The position numbers and the translations under genes are program-made. Source: Sulfurimonas sp. (GTDB lineage: Bacteria; Campylobacterota; Campylobacteria; Campylobacterales; Sulfurimonadaceae). Taken from it: a stretch of 16,840 bases of DNA. Of the stretch, positions 6,733 through 15,563 are shown piece after piece. The notes under the pieces were generated by a model that had not been told where the DNA came from, made no database searches, and saw nothing but the letters and a program-made list of their open reading frames with translations. The stretch spans positions 1-16,840 of the forward strand of contig JAGGWO010000108.1 in the NCBI GenBank assembly GCA_021157485.1, written 5' to 3'. Numbering within the stretch: the stretch's first letter is position 1; every line of letters starts with the position of its first letter.

Positions 6733-8547
6733 TTATAATTGAAACTTTTCATAAAGATTATCGTTTAAATCCCATAGTTTTTTGTTCTTTAATGTTTGAA
6801 CTACAGAGGGTGTGCAATCAACGTCATCAGGCCACTCTCTTGTAAATCCGTCAAGTGATGATTTATTAGTTCCATCTACTCCAACCATAAGTCCAGCAAC
6901 AAAAACATCTCTTAGTGCATCCATATTATTTGTAACTCTCCAAATAAGCATATAAGGATTAGTTACATCATTTTTAGCATCATCTACAAAAACTACAATT
7001 CTAATATTTGTACTCAAAGTCACTAAAGCATCAAAGTACTCTTTAGCTGCCTTTGTCTTATTGAGACTTATTACAGTTATAGGATTTTTTGTATGTCTCA
7101 TAAACTGATGAAGCTTCACGGCATCAGGAATAAGTTCTTGAACTTTTTCTAAAAGTTCACTATCACCTAAGAGATTAGGCTCTTCAACTCTGTTAGCACC
7201 AGTAGCATCTATACCTAATTTTCCACCAACTAAGGTCTCTGGAGAAGAGTGGTCAAGTGCATCTAAAATACCTTCTGTAATAAACATAGACTTAGGTGTG
7301 AATCTATTTAAGATATATGTTGCAAATGATTGATAATTATCAAGTTTAGGCGCTTTCTCATCCACAAAGATAGCATGTTTTACAAAACTCATCTGTCCTG
7401 CACCCCAAAAAGCGTGCATAAACTGTTTTGCATGTCCTTTGTATAATGGTTGCATCTTAGCAAGGATTAAATTATGAAAACCTGCGTTTTCAGGCATATG
7501 ATAATCAAGCAAGTCAGGAACTGTAGTCTTTAGCAGTGGGAAAAATATCTTTCCTGTTGCCCAACCCATATATTTATCTTCTAAAGGTGGCTTACCAACA
7601 ACTGTTGCAAGAAAAGTTCTATCTTTTTTCATAGTTATTGCACTTACTTCCATTACTGGATAAGGCTCTTCTAAAGTGTAGTATCCAGTATGATCACCAA
7701 ATGGACCCTCTATCTTAAGTGCATTTGTATCTACCCACCCCTCAATCACATAATCAACATCTTTAGGAATATAAAGAGGCGTTGTTAAAGACTTTACAAG
7801 TTGAGCTGGTGTTTTAGTAATGAGCCCGTACATAAGAAGCTCATTAACTCCATAAGGTAGTGGAGCTGTCGCACACCAAGTGTAAAGTGGATCACCACCT
7901 ATTGCAATTGAAACAGGCATTTTTTTACCAGCTTTTTGATACTGATCAAAAAAGTGTGAACTATCTTTATGAATCTGCCAGTGCATTCCAAGATGATTTT
8001 TATCATAAACCTGAAGTCTATACATTCCAAGATTTACCATCTCACCATCAAGAGATTGAGTATAAACCTGTCCCATAGTAATAAATGGTCCACCATCTTG
8101 CTCCCATGTAGTTAACACAGGAAGTTTATAAAGGTCTATATCTTCGTTAAGATATTTTATCTTTTGACATGCACCTTCACCTTTGAGACGTTTAGGGAAA
8201 ATATTTTTTAATGAAAAGAGCTCTTTAGCCATAGAGACTTTACCCATTAGACCTTCAGGTGGTTTCATATGCAGTAGATTTGTAATCTCATCTGCAACGG
8301 ACTCTATAGTTCTGCCAAAAAGAAGCTCACAACGTTTATATGAACCAAAAACATTCATAAATACTGGTTCTACAAATTTTGTGCCACTTTTTTTATCTAC
8401 TACATTTGTAAAAAGGATAGCTTTACCACCATTTTCTTTCTTTACTTCTGCATATGCCAAGTGAGGAATTTCAAGATAAATATCCAGTTCTTCGTTTATA
8501 ACTTTTAATTCACCATGCTTTTTTAGTAGTTCTATAGTTTTTTTCAT
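6733..8547 (-). CDS. ubiD: UbiD-family decarboxylase, probable menaquinone biosynthesis
   Basis: This is a 604-residue decarboxylase using prenylated FMN, of the long form associated with the futalosine route to menaquinone (sometimes named mqnL). Campylobacterota make menaquinone by that route. The metal/cofactor set aligns as Asn172 and Arg177 (VNLGMYR), His193 (QIHKDS) and Glu236 (NELLMYGL). The catalytic acid-Arg-acid triad is Glu280, Arg177 and Asp285 within EGPFGDHTGYY. It would remove the ring carboxyl of a prenylated 1,4-dihydroxy-6-naphthoate precursor; the UbiX-type partner that makes prFMN is not in the window. The ATG lies 21 bases after the hemC stop, with only a weak ribosome binding site (AAAGTAAAATA). 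It is the last gene of the long operon, and a polyprenyl diphosphate synthase for the quinone tail is in the same operon. Confidence 0.88.
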   Translation of the reverse strand: MKKTIELLKKHGELKVINEELDIYLEIPHLAYAEVKKENGGKAILFTNVVDKKSGTKFVEPVFMNVFGSYKRCELLFGRTIESVADEITNLLHMKPPEGLMGKVSMAKELFSLKNIFPKRLKGEGACQKIKYLNEDIDLYKLPVLTTWEQDGGPFITMGQVYTQSLDGEMVNLGMYRLQVYDKNHLGMHWQIHKDSSHFFDQYQKAGKKMPVSIAIGGDPLYTWCATAPLPYGVNELLMYGLITKTPAQLVKSLTTPLYIPKDVDYVIEGWVDTNALKIEGPFGDHTGYYTLEEPYPVMEVSAITMKKDRTFLATVVGKPPLEDKYMGWATGKIFFPLLKTTVPDLLDYHMPENAGFHNLILAKMQPLYKGHAKQFMHAFWGAGQMSFVKHAIFVDEKAPKLDNYQSFATYILNRFTPKSMFITEGILDALDHSSPETLVGGKLGIDATGANRVEEPNLLGDSELLEKVQELIPDAVKLHQFMRHTKNPITVISLNKTKAAKEYFDALVTLSTNIRIVVFVDDAKNDVTNPYMLIWRVTNNMDALRDVFVAGLMVGVDGTNKSSLDGFTREWPDDVDCTPSVVQTLKNKKLWDLNDNLYEKFQL

Positions 8548-8568
8548 TATTTTACTTTGATTTTATTT

Positions 8569-9528
8569 TTATAATCTTTGTGGCATTTCATCTTTAAATG
8601 CAACTTCTTCTGCATTTTTGAGTAAATCTAAGGCACCATTTTTTATCATTCTAGCAGCTACTTCAGAACCTAAATTTTTAGATTCATTTACATTTACAAT
8701 AACTTTTTCCTGCATTATATTTGTACCGTCTGGGAAACCAAGCATTATTCTAAAAGTTATTTCATCGCCATTTTTTACAGCATTACAAGCAACTGGAGCT
8801 GAACATCCTGCCCCTATTTTAGATATAAAATCACGTTCTATCTGAGTACATATAAAGGTATCAACATCTTTTAAACTCTCAGCTATCTCACGTACTTTAT
8901 CATTACCACAAACTATCTCAATTCCTAGAGCGGCTTGACCCATTGGAGGTATCATCATATCTAGCGAAAGTTTATCTGTGTAAGGAATATCTTTTAGTAA
9001 ATCTAATCTAGAAAGCCCTATCCACGCAAGAATAATCGCATCGTATTGACCCTCTTGAAGTTTTCTAAGTCTTGTATTTACATTACCGCGTAAATCTTTT
9101 ACTTTTAAATCAGGACGCTGTTGCAGAAGTTGCATTCTACGTCTTAAACTTGTTGTTCCAACTACTGCACCTTGAGGTAAATCTTCAAGAGTTGCATAGG
9201 TATGGGATAAAAACACATCACTCTGGTCTTGTCTCTGCGTTACGGCTACTAGCTCTAAACCTTCAGGTATATATGTTGGTACATCTTTTAAACTGTGAAC
9301 TGCAATGTCTGCATTTCCCGCTAACATTTCATCTTCAAGCTCTTTAGTAAAGTGACCTTTACCACCAATAAGTGCAAGAGGTTTATCTAAAACCTTATCA
9401 CCATTACTTACAATTTTGTTCAACTCAACTGTTACTTCAGGGAAAGTTGCTTCAACTCTATCTTTAATATGATACGCTTGCCAAAGTGCTAAGTCAGAAA
9501 CTCTTGTTGCAATTACTAATTTATCCAT
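8569..9528 (-). CDS. hemC: Hydroxymethylbilane synthase (porphobilinogen deaminase)
   Basis: This cytoplasmic enzyme joins four porphobilinogens into hydroxymethylbilane in heme synthesis. It has 319 residues, normal for the family. Visible motifs are HSLKDVP (78-84, with catalytic Asp82), GTTSLRRRMQL (124-134), KDLRGNVNTRL (144-154, substrate-binding arginines) and GAGCSAPVAC (239-248), whose Cys242 carries the dipyrromethane cofactor. The usual ILAAAGL segment reads ILAWIGL, a small deviation. The ATG is three bases after the upstream disulfide gene's stop. The only Shine-Dalgarno-like sequence is an AGG 11 bases away inside that gene, so expression probably depends on coupling. hemA, the first committed step of the same pathway, lies four genes upstream in the operon. 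Confidence 0.96.
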   Translation of the reverse strand: MDKLVIATRVSDLALWQAYHIKDRVEATFPEVTVELNKIVSNGDKVLDKPLALIGGKGHFTKELEDEMLAGNADIAVHSLKDVPTYIPEGLELVAVTQRQDQSDVFLSHTYATLEDLPQGAVVGTTSLRRRMQLLQQRPDLKVKDLRGNVNTRLRKLQEGQYDAIILAWIGLSRLDLLKDIPYTDKLSLDMMIPPMGQAALGIEIVCGNDKVREIAESLKDVDTFICTQIERDFISKIGAGCSAPVACNAVKNGDEITFRIMLGFPDGTNIMQEKVIVNVNESKNLGSEVAARMIKNGALDLLKNAEEVAFKDEMPQRL

Positions 9529-9531
9529 TTT

Positions 9532-10368
9532 TTATTTAACCTGTTCAAATTTTCTTTTTGTTTTATCAACTTTTCCATCGAAGTAAAGTGTTGGAGTTCC
9601 ACCAACCATTAAGTTTTCCGCAACACTCATATCACTATTTAAGTGCACTAAAACGTCTCTTTTACTTAAATCAGCCACTTTAATATTAGTCTTCATAGTT
9701 TTATTAAATGCAGTTAGAATTTTTTGAATATTTTTCTCTCTAGGGTCTACTTTTACCTTATAAAGATTTAACACTACATCTTTTGTACCTTTAAGTTCAG
9801 CTGCAACTGCTGCTTGAACAAGTGGTACTGAAGCTGGGTGAATTCTCTCTAATGGAAAGTGATAATAGTATATAGCAAAGGTATCTGGTCTTTTTTTCAT
9901 TTTCTCTATTGCACCTGGAACAAAGCTTCTACAAAATGGACATAATGGGTCTGAAAAAATTGCTATTTTATGCTTAGCGTTTGAATTTCCATAGATTAGA
10001 TTCTCTTTTTTATAATACTCTGGTTTAAAATCTGGTTTAACTAAATCAATAAAACTCTCACCTGTTTGTAAGTCAATTAAATCTCTTGTTACAGCATCTC
10101 CATTTGAGAACCAAATCATTCGCTGCTTAACTTTTTTAACTTTCTTTTGCTGTTTCATATTAGCTTCTACACTAACAATAAAAGCATCCCAGCCTTTTAA
10201 GCTGTCTAGCTTCATCACTTCTACAACTTTAACATCTATAGAACTCAAACCTTTATTTGAACTAAATTGTTCTTTTAAAAAATCTTCAATCTCTGCATTT
10301 GTAGCAGATGAAAAAAGTAAACTACTTGATAGAACTGTTATCGCTAATAATTTCAACATCAATGACAT
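9532..10368 (-). CDS. DsbC/DsbG-like periplasmic thiol:disulfide interchange protein
   Basis: This is a 278-residue exported protein. A signal peptide (LKLLAITVLSSSLLFSSATNA, cleavage near residue 25) is followed by an N-terminal domain (about 26-120) comparable to the DsbC/DsbG dimerisation region, and a thioredoxin-fold domain from about 125. The active site is CPFC (143-146, in FSDPLCPFCRSF), and the cis-proline loop GGTPTLYF is at 256-263. These two are the only cysteines, as expected for an isomerase or oxidase of this group. It may keep cytochrome c heme-binding cysteines or other periplasmic thiols in the right state. The first ATG (10366-10368) is chosen because AAGGGA lies five bases upstream; Met4 would be too far. 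Its start overlaps the fxsA 3' end by 47 bases in another frame. Confidence 0.85.
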   Translation of the reverse strand: MSLMLKLLAITVLSSSLLFSSATNAEIEDFLKEQFSSNKGLSSIDVKVVEVMKLDSLKGWDAFIVSVEANMKQQKKVKKVKQRMIWFSNGDAVTRDLIDLQTGESFIDLVKPDFKPEYYKKENLIYGNSNAKHKIAIFSDPLCPFCRSFVPGAIEKMKKRPDTFAIYYYHFPLERIHPASVPLVQAAVAAELKGTKDVVLNLYKVKVDPREKNIQKILTAFNKTMKTNIKVADLSKRDVLVHLNSDMSVAENLMVGGTPTLYFDGKVDKTKRKFEQVK

Positions 10369-10762
10369 CTGAATCCCTTTGTATATTATTTTGTCTAAAA
10401 CTTTCTTGTGTATTTGTCTTACAATTACCTGATTTTACATTATAACGGTTAACAAACATACTAGTTATTACACTAAACTGCATTACAATTCCTAAAATAT
10501 CTGTCATAAAACCTGGAATAATTAAGAGAATAGCACCTATAAGTGTAAATAAGTTTAATTTTTGAAATTGTTCTAAATCTATACAGTTATAAGAGACTGA
10601 AGTAAGATTTTCAACTAATGTTTTTCTAAAGTTTATAAGTATAGATATCCCAACAAAAGCAGTTAGTATTATCTCAAAAAAAGTAGCTAAGCCACCTATT
10701 GTCGAAGAGATATTAACAGATACTAAAACCTCTAAAAACAGATAAACTATAAAGTAAATCAT
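10322..10762 (-). CDS. fxsA: FxsA-family inner membrane protein
   Basis: This is a 146-residue membrane protein. Hydrophobic segments lie at about 1-17, 25-45 and 71-103, the last containing the FxsA hallmark IIPGFMTDILG (81-91), followed by a polar cytoplasmic tail ending in an acidic VIDVEIISDNSS stretch like the short tail of the family. FxsA in E. coli is known for relieving F-plasmid exclusion of phage T7; its normal function is unknown. The ATG directly follows the proS TAG with no gap, and the ribosome binding site is weak (GGAA nine bases upstream), so translation is likely coupled to proS. Its last 47 bases overlap the start of the disulfide gene. Confidence 0.85.
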   Translation of the reverse strand: MIYFIVYLFLEVLVSVNISSTIGGLATFFEIILTAFVGISILINFRKTLVENLTSVSYNCIDLEQFQKLNLFTLIGAILLIIPGFMTDILGIVMQFSVITSMFVNRYNVKSGNCKTNTQESFRQNNIQRDSDVIDVEIISDNSSIK

Positions 10763-12067
10763 CTACATAAGTTCCATGATTTTTTCATAAATATTAGCTG
10801 CATTTACTTCAGTTTTCTCTTTTGTCGCTCGATCAAAAATTTGAACATTTTCATTTGCCAACTCTTTTCCAATTATAATTGTGTATGGAAAACCAATAAG
10901 TTCAGCATCTTTCATTTTAAAGCCAAATCTATCTTTTCTATCATCAAGCATCACTTCAACGTTAGCATCTTGCAGTTTTGCGTAAAGTTCTTCACCAAGA
11001 GCTACTTGAGCCTCATCTTTGATGTTAGAAATCATGACGTTTACCATATATGGAGCTGTTGCTTTCGTCCATATACAACCACTTTCATCATGATTTTGTT
11101 CTATTACGGATGCGACAAGTCTGCTCACACCTATTCCAAATGTTGCCATCTCAAATGGCTTTGGTTTTCCATTTTCATCATTAAAATTTGCTTCTAATGA
11201 GTGAGAATATCTATTTCCAAGCTGAAAAATATGCCCAACTTCGATACCTTTTTTAAAACTAAGCTCTCCGCCACAAGAACATTTTTCATCTATTTTTTTT
11301 GATTGGAGCTCTTCATAAGATTTTTCATTAAGAGCATCTATCTCTTCTTCACTCGCAAAAATAGTCTCAATATTTGCACCATAATCACAACTGTTACAAA
11401 CTACAATAGTATCTTCACCACTATCTGCTAAAACATGAAACTCTTTACTTCCATCTCCACCAATAGCTCCACTATCAGCTTGGACTACTCTAAAGTCAAG
11501 TCCAAGTCTTGTAAAAATCTTTTTGTAAGTCTCTTCCATCAGGTTAAATTCTCTAATCATATCCTCTTTAGAAGCATGAAAAGAGTAACCATCTTTCATT
11601 AAAAATTCACGACCACGCAAAAGACCATACCTCGGTCTTGCTTCATCACGAAACTTGGTATTAATCTGGTATAAATTAAGAGGTAAATCTTTATAAGAAG
11701 TTACTCTATTTTTAACAAGCTCGACCATAGCTTCTTCATTTGTAGGACTCAATACAAAATCATTATTATGTCTGTCTTGTATGCGAAGCATCTCTTTTCC
11801 CATTGTATCAGCACGACCACTTCTATCCCAAAGTGAAATAGGTGTTATAAAACTTAGCTGTACTTCATTACAACCAGCTTTATCGAGCTCTTGCTTAACA
11901 ATAGTTCTAATCTTCTCTAATACTATTTTTCCTAATGGTAAATAGTTATAGAGTCCTGCACCTTGTTGATTTATGAAACCACCACGTACTAAAAATTGAT
12001 GACTAGGAAGAGTTGCATCTGATGGTGCCTCTTTTGTTGTTGGTATAAATGTTCTACTTCTTCTCAC
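10763..12067 (-). CDS. proS: Proline--tRNA ligase lacking the insertion (editing) domain
   Basis: This class II synthetase charges tRNA-Pro in the cytoplasm. It has 434 residues against about 570 for the ordinary bacterial form. Motif 1 ([11 protein letters not shown], 36-46), motif 2 ([17 protein letters not shown], 139-155), motif 3 ([15 protein letters not shown], 310-324) and the C-terminal anticodon-binding domain (about 337-434) are all intact. The segment between ANIE (231-234) and [11 protein letters not shown] (274-284) normally holds an INS domain of about 180 residues that hydrolyses Ala-tRNA-Pro; here it is 39 residues. Two cysteine pairs flank the join (Cys224/227 and Cys263/265) and could form a zinc knuckle. 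The start is GTG, overlapping the hemA TGA as GTGA, with AGAGGA six bases upstream. The reading frame is clean, so this is not a damaged gene. Confidence 0.95.
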   Translation of the reverse strand: MRRSRTFIPTTKEAPSDATLPSHQFLVRGGFINQQGAGLYNYLPLGKIVLEKIRTIVKQELDKAGCNEVQLSFITPISLWDRSGRADTMGKEMLRIQDRHNNDFVLSPTNEEAMVELVKNRVTSYKDLPLNLYQINTKFRDEARPRYGLLRGREFLMKDGYSFHASKEDMIREFNLMEETYKKIFTRLGLDFRVVQADSGAIGGDGSKEFHVLADSGEDTIVVCNSCDYGANIETIFASEEEIDALNEKSYEELQSKKIDEKCSCGGELSFKKGIEVGHIFQLGNRYSHSLEANFNDENGKPKPFEMATFGIGVSRLVASVIEQNHDESGCIWTKATAPYMVNVMISNIKDEAQVALGEELYAKLQDANVEVMLDDRKDRFGFKMKDAELIGFPYTIIIGKELANENVQIFDRATKEKTEVNAANIYEKIMELM

Positions 12068-13341
12068 TTAATGTCCTCTTTAAATCTATCTGGAATTTCA
12101 TCATTGTCACTACTTGCCATCATTTGCATAATGCCAGACATGCTATCTGCTTTTGGTTCACTTGAGCCTTCACGCATCTTTGTTGTCATGTCATGTAAAA
12201 ATCTTTTGAGAGTCTGTTCTGCTAACTTTTTAGCTTCAGCTGCATACTCTTTTGGCAAGTAACCATTATCTATTGCTCTAGCTGCTTCAACTTCTGCCGT
12301 TTTATAAGCTTTGAGATAAATATCTTTTATCATTGGCTCCACATTCAGAGCATCAAGCCACTCAAAGAACTCAACTACACTACGACCAACTATACCATGA
12401 GCTTTTCTAGCTTCTTGCTCACGTATACCTTTGTTCTCATCAACAATCTCTTTTAAGTCATCTACTACAAAAAGGTTTATTCTTTCATCTTTAGTGTAAA
12501 GTATGTCACGTGGTACTGCTAAGTCAAACCAGTATCTATCAAAGTTACATGGCTCTATAATATCGTTTGTTATGATTGGCGTATTTGAAGATGTGGCAGT
12601 AAAAAGAATTTCAAACTCATTAATAGCAGAATCTAACTGTCCATACTCTATTACTTTGGCATCACACTCTTGAGCTAAAGTCTCTGCCTTCTGTTTTGTA
12701 CGATTCATAATATAAACATCAGCACCATGCGCAATCATATGTTTAGCAGTAATTTCACTCATCTCTCCAACACCGATAATAAGTGTCTTTTTCCCTTTAA
12801 CATCATCTAAAACAGATTTTAGTTTTGACACTGCAACACTAGCAATAGATACAGGCTTCGAGCTTATTTCAGTAGCGTTTCTTACTTTAGCAGCACACTT
12901 AAACGCAGCTCTCATAGCACGTGCTATCTTTTTATCACAATGCTTCTTGTCATAAGAAAATCTAAACGCATCTTTAAGTTGACCCGCTATCTGCGTTTCA
13001 CCGACTACCATAGAGTCAAGTGAAGAAGCAACTGAAAAAAGATGATGAATTGCAGTAGAGTCATCATAGATATCAGCGCGCTCTTCAAGCTCAGCTAAAG
13101 AAATCCTTGCGCGATCACTTAGCATCTCAAATATATGATTTTTTGCATCTGAAATATCAGTACAACTACAAAAAATCTCCATTCTGTTACATGTTGAGAT
13201 TAAGATTGTCTCATTTATAAATCCACTGGTATTGAGTTTAGTCAGACAACCATTTAGACTCTTATCATTTGGATATGTTAATTTTTCTCTTATTTCAAGA
13301 GATGCGTTTTTATGTGAAAAACTTACATTTAAATAGTGCAT
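12064..13341 (-). CDS. hemA: Glutamyl-tRNA reductase
   Basis: This cytoplasmic NADPH-dependent enzyme reduces Glu-tRNA to glutamate-1-semialdehyde, the committed step of C5 heme synthesis. It has 425 residues. The catalytic Cys51 lies in STCNRMEIF (the usual Thr after NR is Met here). [13 protein letters not shown] (114-126) follows, then a Rossmann domain with [14 protein letters not shown] (188-201) and a C-terminal dimerisation helix region. The ATG overlaps the stop of the prenyl synthase gene by one base (TAATG), and its own stop overlaps the proS start, so ispB, hemA and proS look translationally coupled. hemA and hemC share the operon, which allows heme precursor steps to be co-expressed. 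Confidence 0.96.
   Translation of the reverse strand: MHYLNVSFSHKNASLEIREKLTYPNDKSLNGCLTKLNTSGFINETILISTCNRMEIFCSCTDISDAKNHIFEMLSDRARISLAELEERADIYDDSTAIHHLFSVASSLDSMVVGETQIAGQLKDAFRFSYDKKHCDKKIARAMRAAFKCAAKVRNATEISSKPVSIASVAVSKLKSVLDDVKGKKTLIIGVGEMSEITAKHMIAHGADVYIMNRTKQKAETLAQECDAKVIEYGQLDSAINEFEILFTATSSNTPIITNDIIEPCNFDRYWFDLAVPRDILYTKDERINLFVVDDLKEIVDENKGIREQEARKAHGIVGRSVVEFFEWLDALNVEPMIKDIYLKAYKTAEVEAARAIDNGYLPKEYAAEAKKLAEQTLKRFLHDMTTKMREGSSEPKADSMSGIMQMMASSDNDEIPDRFKEDIK
12074..12079 (-). promoter_or_regulatory. Ribosome binding site of proS (GTG start)
   Basis: AGAGGA on the minus strand inside the last codons of hemA, six bases before the GTG of proS. With the N-terminus matching the family ([17 protein letters not shown]), it supports GTG rather than a later ATG as the start. 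Confidence 0.75.
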
Positions 13342-14228
13342 TAATAACTTCTTTTTATCATAGTTTCTAAAATATCCACTAGCTCAACATCATCTTTTAA
13401 AACCTCTTGGGCTTCATTTGATAATTTTTGAGCTAACACAAACGACTTAGCAACACTATTGTGTTTCTCCATCATCTCTTTTATCCAAAGAGTATCTTCT
13501 TTTGTAATCTTCTTAGCATGTAGAGAGATTAGTCTCTCTTTGTCTGACTCATTCAACTCTTCGTAAAGGTAAATATATGGAAGTGTACATTTCCCCTCTA
13601 CATAATCATTCATAGCAGGTTTACCAAGTGTAGCCTCATCCGCTGTAATATCTAAAATATCATCAATAATTTGAAATGACAAGCCAAGATTTCTTCCATA
13701 AAGTGCATGTTTATCTGCATCTTTGCCAACAAGAAGTGCACTAGCCTTTGCAGCAGCTTCGATTAAAGTGGCAGTTTTTAGATAAAGCATATCAAGATAC
13801 TTCTCTTCGTCGTGATTAAACTCTTCAGCCATAATCACATCCATCATCTCACCCTTAGAAAGAGCAGTAACAGAAGCAGAAATAGTTTGCGCGACATCTC
13901 TCTCAAACGCAACTAATTCTGTAAATCCTTTTGAATAAAGAATATCTCCAAGCATTACAGCTGTCTTACTTCCATCAGTTGCGTTTACAGAAGCAACCCC
14001 ACGTCTAGTCATTGCATCATCTATTACATCGTCATGCAGAAGACTAGCAGCGTGAATAAGCTCTACAATCGCAGCTAAAAGAGGTGCTTTTTCATGCTCG
14101 TGAGCTATCTTTAAAATCAACTTCGCACGTAGGCGTTTACCACCACTGAGCATACTAAAAAGACGAGTTACCTCATCATAATCAATCTCTTGTATCAGTC
14201 TTGCTATCTCTGCTTCAACTCTTTGCAT
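13341..14228 (-). CDS. ispB: Trans-polyprenyl diphosphate synthase (probably octaprenyl-type)
   Basis: This 295-residue all-helical prenyltransferase elongates farnesyl diphosphate with isopentenyl diphosphate to make the side chain of menaquinone. It shows GGKRLRAKL (29-37), the first aspartate-rich motif DDVID at 66-70 followed by RRG (76-77 and on), a second one in FQIIDDILD (185-193) and GKPAMNDYVEGKCTLP (202-217). Chain length cannot be set from sequence alone, so octaprenyl is an assumption and other lengths are possible. The N-terminus is short compared with E. coli IspB. The ATG overlaps the stop of the exported-protein gene by one base (TAATG). Its product would feed the same quinone pathway as the UbiD-family enzyme at the operon's end. 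Confidence 0.92.
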   Translation of the reverse strand: MQRVEAEIARLIQEIDYDEVTRLFSMLSGGKRLRAKLILKIAHEHEKAPLLAAIVELIHAASLLHDDVIDDAMTRRGVASVNATDGSKTAVMLGDILYSKGFTELVAFERDVAQTISASVTALSKGEMMDVIMAEEFNHDEEKYLDMLYLKTATLIEAAAKASALLVGKDADKHALYGRNLGLSFQIIDDILDITADEATLGKPAMNDYVEGKCTLPYIYLYEELNESDKERLISLHAKKITKEDTLWIKEMMEKHNSVAKSFVLAQKLSNEAQEVLKDDVELVDILETMIKRSY

Positions 14229-14662
14229 TATCTCTCTTTCACATTTTTGAAATTATGTAACTCTATCTGCATCTTATCATCAGATAAAAAAAGCTCAAAT
14301 ATTGCTTTTTTTTTCTTTATATCAAACTCTTTAAATTTAACTAGCACGTATGGTACATTATAAAAATCAGCTCCACGAGGCTTTAGTTCAAGCCTGAAAC
14401 TTTGATTTTTATTTCTCAAGTAGAGTATGTTTTGTGCAACTACCCCATCATAAGAGCGGTGAATTACAAGCCCACCATTTTTGTACAGAGTCCATCTAAA
14501 TTTAAAAAGTCTCTCATAAGAATCGTATTTTACAAGAATTTTCTTTTGTTCATCCTTTTGTAAGGAGACTTCTGTTGTATCTCTAAAATCATTTGCCCAC
14601 AAAGAGCCAAAAAAAAGCGTTAAAAATAGGAAAAACTTTATAACACTAATCTGTTTTCGCAA
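14228..14662 (-). CDS. Small exported protein of unknown function
   Basis: I recognise no domain. The 144-residue chain begins with a signal peptide (basic MRKQ, then a hydrophobic run to about residue 22, with an FFGSLWA-ND cleavage region near 23-24). A mature part of about 120 residues follows, rich in alternating hydrophobic and charged positions, which suggests beta strands, and it contains no cysteine. The start is TTG at 14660-14662, with TAGGAAA a few bases upstream; there is no ATG or GTG early enough to keep the signal peptide. It begins 17 bases inside the lpxK 3' end and its stop overlaps the prenyl synthase start. From memory, a small exported protein precedes the prenyl synthase-hemA-proS block in Campylobacter too, which argues for a conserved, perhaps envelope-related, role. 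Confidence 0.75.
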   Translation of the reverse strand: MRKQISVIKFFLFLTLFFGSLWANDFRDTTEVSLQKDEQKKILVKYDSYERLFKFRWTLYKNGGLVIHRSYDGVVAQNILYLRNKNQSFRLELKPRGADFYNVPYVLVKFKEFDIKKKKAIFELFLSDDKMQIELHNFKNVKER

Positions 14663-15557
14663 TATAATTTCCTATAATTTCAAATACTTTTGCATCAACT
14701 TCAACATCTAAGTCAAGAAGAGATAGTGGAAGTCCAAAAGATTCAACTTTTACAAAATCTTTATAAGTTACTAAAAGTGAATCTGAAGAATCTTTACTTA
14801 AAATATCTTCTAACTCTTCTTTACTGAAGGAGTGATGATCTTCAAAATAGTTTTTACTTAGAACTTCAGGCAGATATTTATCAAGTCTTTGTGGTCTAGC
14901 TATAGCTGTTAAAAGTGACATTTTATCACATCTATCTTTAACTACGACTACCCTCTTAAAGTCAACTCCATCTTTTAATACAACTGCCTCTTTGCCAAGC
15001 CATAATCTCTCTCTAAAGGGGCCTGATGGAAGACAGCTACTATTTTCACTATCTACTTCTATAAGTAGATCTAATTTCTTTATATCATGCTTTGAGTAAG
15101 CATCATCTAAAAAAACAATCTCTGCACCCATCTCTTTAGCTTTTCTTATCCCTTTTTTTCTATCTTCACTTACTATCACTATTGCGTTTTGTACTTTACG
15201 TGCATAAATCATAGCCTCATCGCCACTCACACTTACATCACATAGAATATTTTGTTTATCTTTTATAACATGTAAGCCTTGAGACTCTCTTCCGTATCCA
15301 CGTAGTACAATAGCCACGTTCTCATATTTAAGAGCCAGTGCAGTAACTAATGGGGTTTTACCACTGCCACCTACACTAAGATTTCCTACACTTATTACCT
15401 TAACATTGAAATTCTCAGGAGTTTTACTCTTAAAACGTAGCCACATTAAAAAACAATATAACCAACTAAGAGGAAGCAGCAAAAGTGAGATTAGTTTTTG
15501 AAGAAGAGTTGGGTTGTAGAAGTACTCTTCAACCCAAAATACAAGAGATTTTTTCAA
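14646..15557 (-). CDS. lpxK: Tetraacyldisaccharide 4'-kinase (lipid A 4'-kinase)
   Basis: This membrane-associated kinase phosphorylates the 4' position of the lipid A disaccharide in the Raetz pathway. It has 303 residues. An N-terminal hydrophobic helix (about 22-40) anchors it to the inner membrane. The P-loop VGNLSVGGSGKTPL (57-70) is clear, followed by LRGYGRES (85-92), SGDEA (111-115, catalytic acid region), FLDDAYSKHD (149-158, where most homologues read DDG) and LPSGPFRERL (176-185). The start is TTG at 15555-15557, six bases after the stop of the aminotransferase gene. An in-frame TAA just upstream excludes a longer form, and no good ribosome binding site is present, which suggests reinitiation after the upstream gene. 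Its 3' end overlaps the next gene by 17 bases. Confidence 0.92.
   Translation of the reverse strand: MKKSLVFWVEEYFYNPTLLQKLISLLLLPLSWLYCFLMWLRFKSKTPENFNVKVISVGNLSVGGSGKTPLVTALALKYENVAIVLRGYGRESQGLHVIKDKQNILCDVSVSGDEAMIYARKVQNAIVIVSEDRKKGIRKAKEMGAEIVFLDDAYSKHDIKKLDLLIEVDSENSSCLPSGPFRERLWLGKEAVVLKDGVDFKRVVVVKDRCDKMSLLTAIARPQRLDKYLPEVLSKNYFEDHHSFSKEELEDILSKDSSDSLLVTYKDFVKVESFGLPLSLLDLDVEVDAKVFEIIGNYIAKTD
14668..14674 (-). promoter_or_regulatory. Ribosome binding site of the small exported protein (TTG start)
   Basis: TAGGAAA on the minus strand within the 3' end of lpxK; its AGGA ends seven bases before the TTG. It is the main support for that start codon. Confidence 0.6.
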
Positions 15558-15563
15558 CTCTGT

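Noticed and set aside
8183..8464. Open frame of 93 codons on the plus strand opposite the UbiD-family gene.
   Set aside because: It is an antisense shadow of a conserved gene with no family resemblance, start signal or promoter.
10841..11197. An open frame of 118 codons on the plus strand opposite proS.
   Set aside because: It lies wholly antisense to a well-conserved synthetase, has a cysteine/phenylalanine-rich composition typical of a shadow frame and no ribosome binding site.
10763..12067. proS read as a truncated pseudogene because it is about 140 residues short.
   Set aside because: The frame is open throughout, all catalytic motifs and the C-terminal domain are intact, and the missing part corresponds exactly to one separable domain.
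14306..14314. Run of nine T (nine A in the coding strand) inside the small exported protein gene, a possible phase-variable tract.
   Set aside because: It encodes part of a lysine run in frame, the gene is intact, and A-runs of this size are common in AT-rich genomes; nothing else suggests phase variation.
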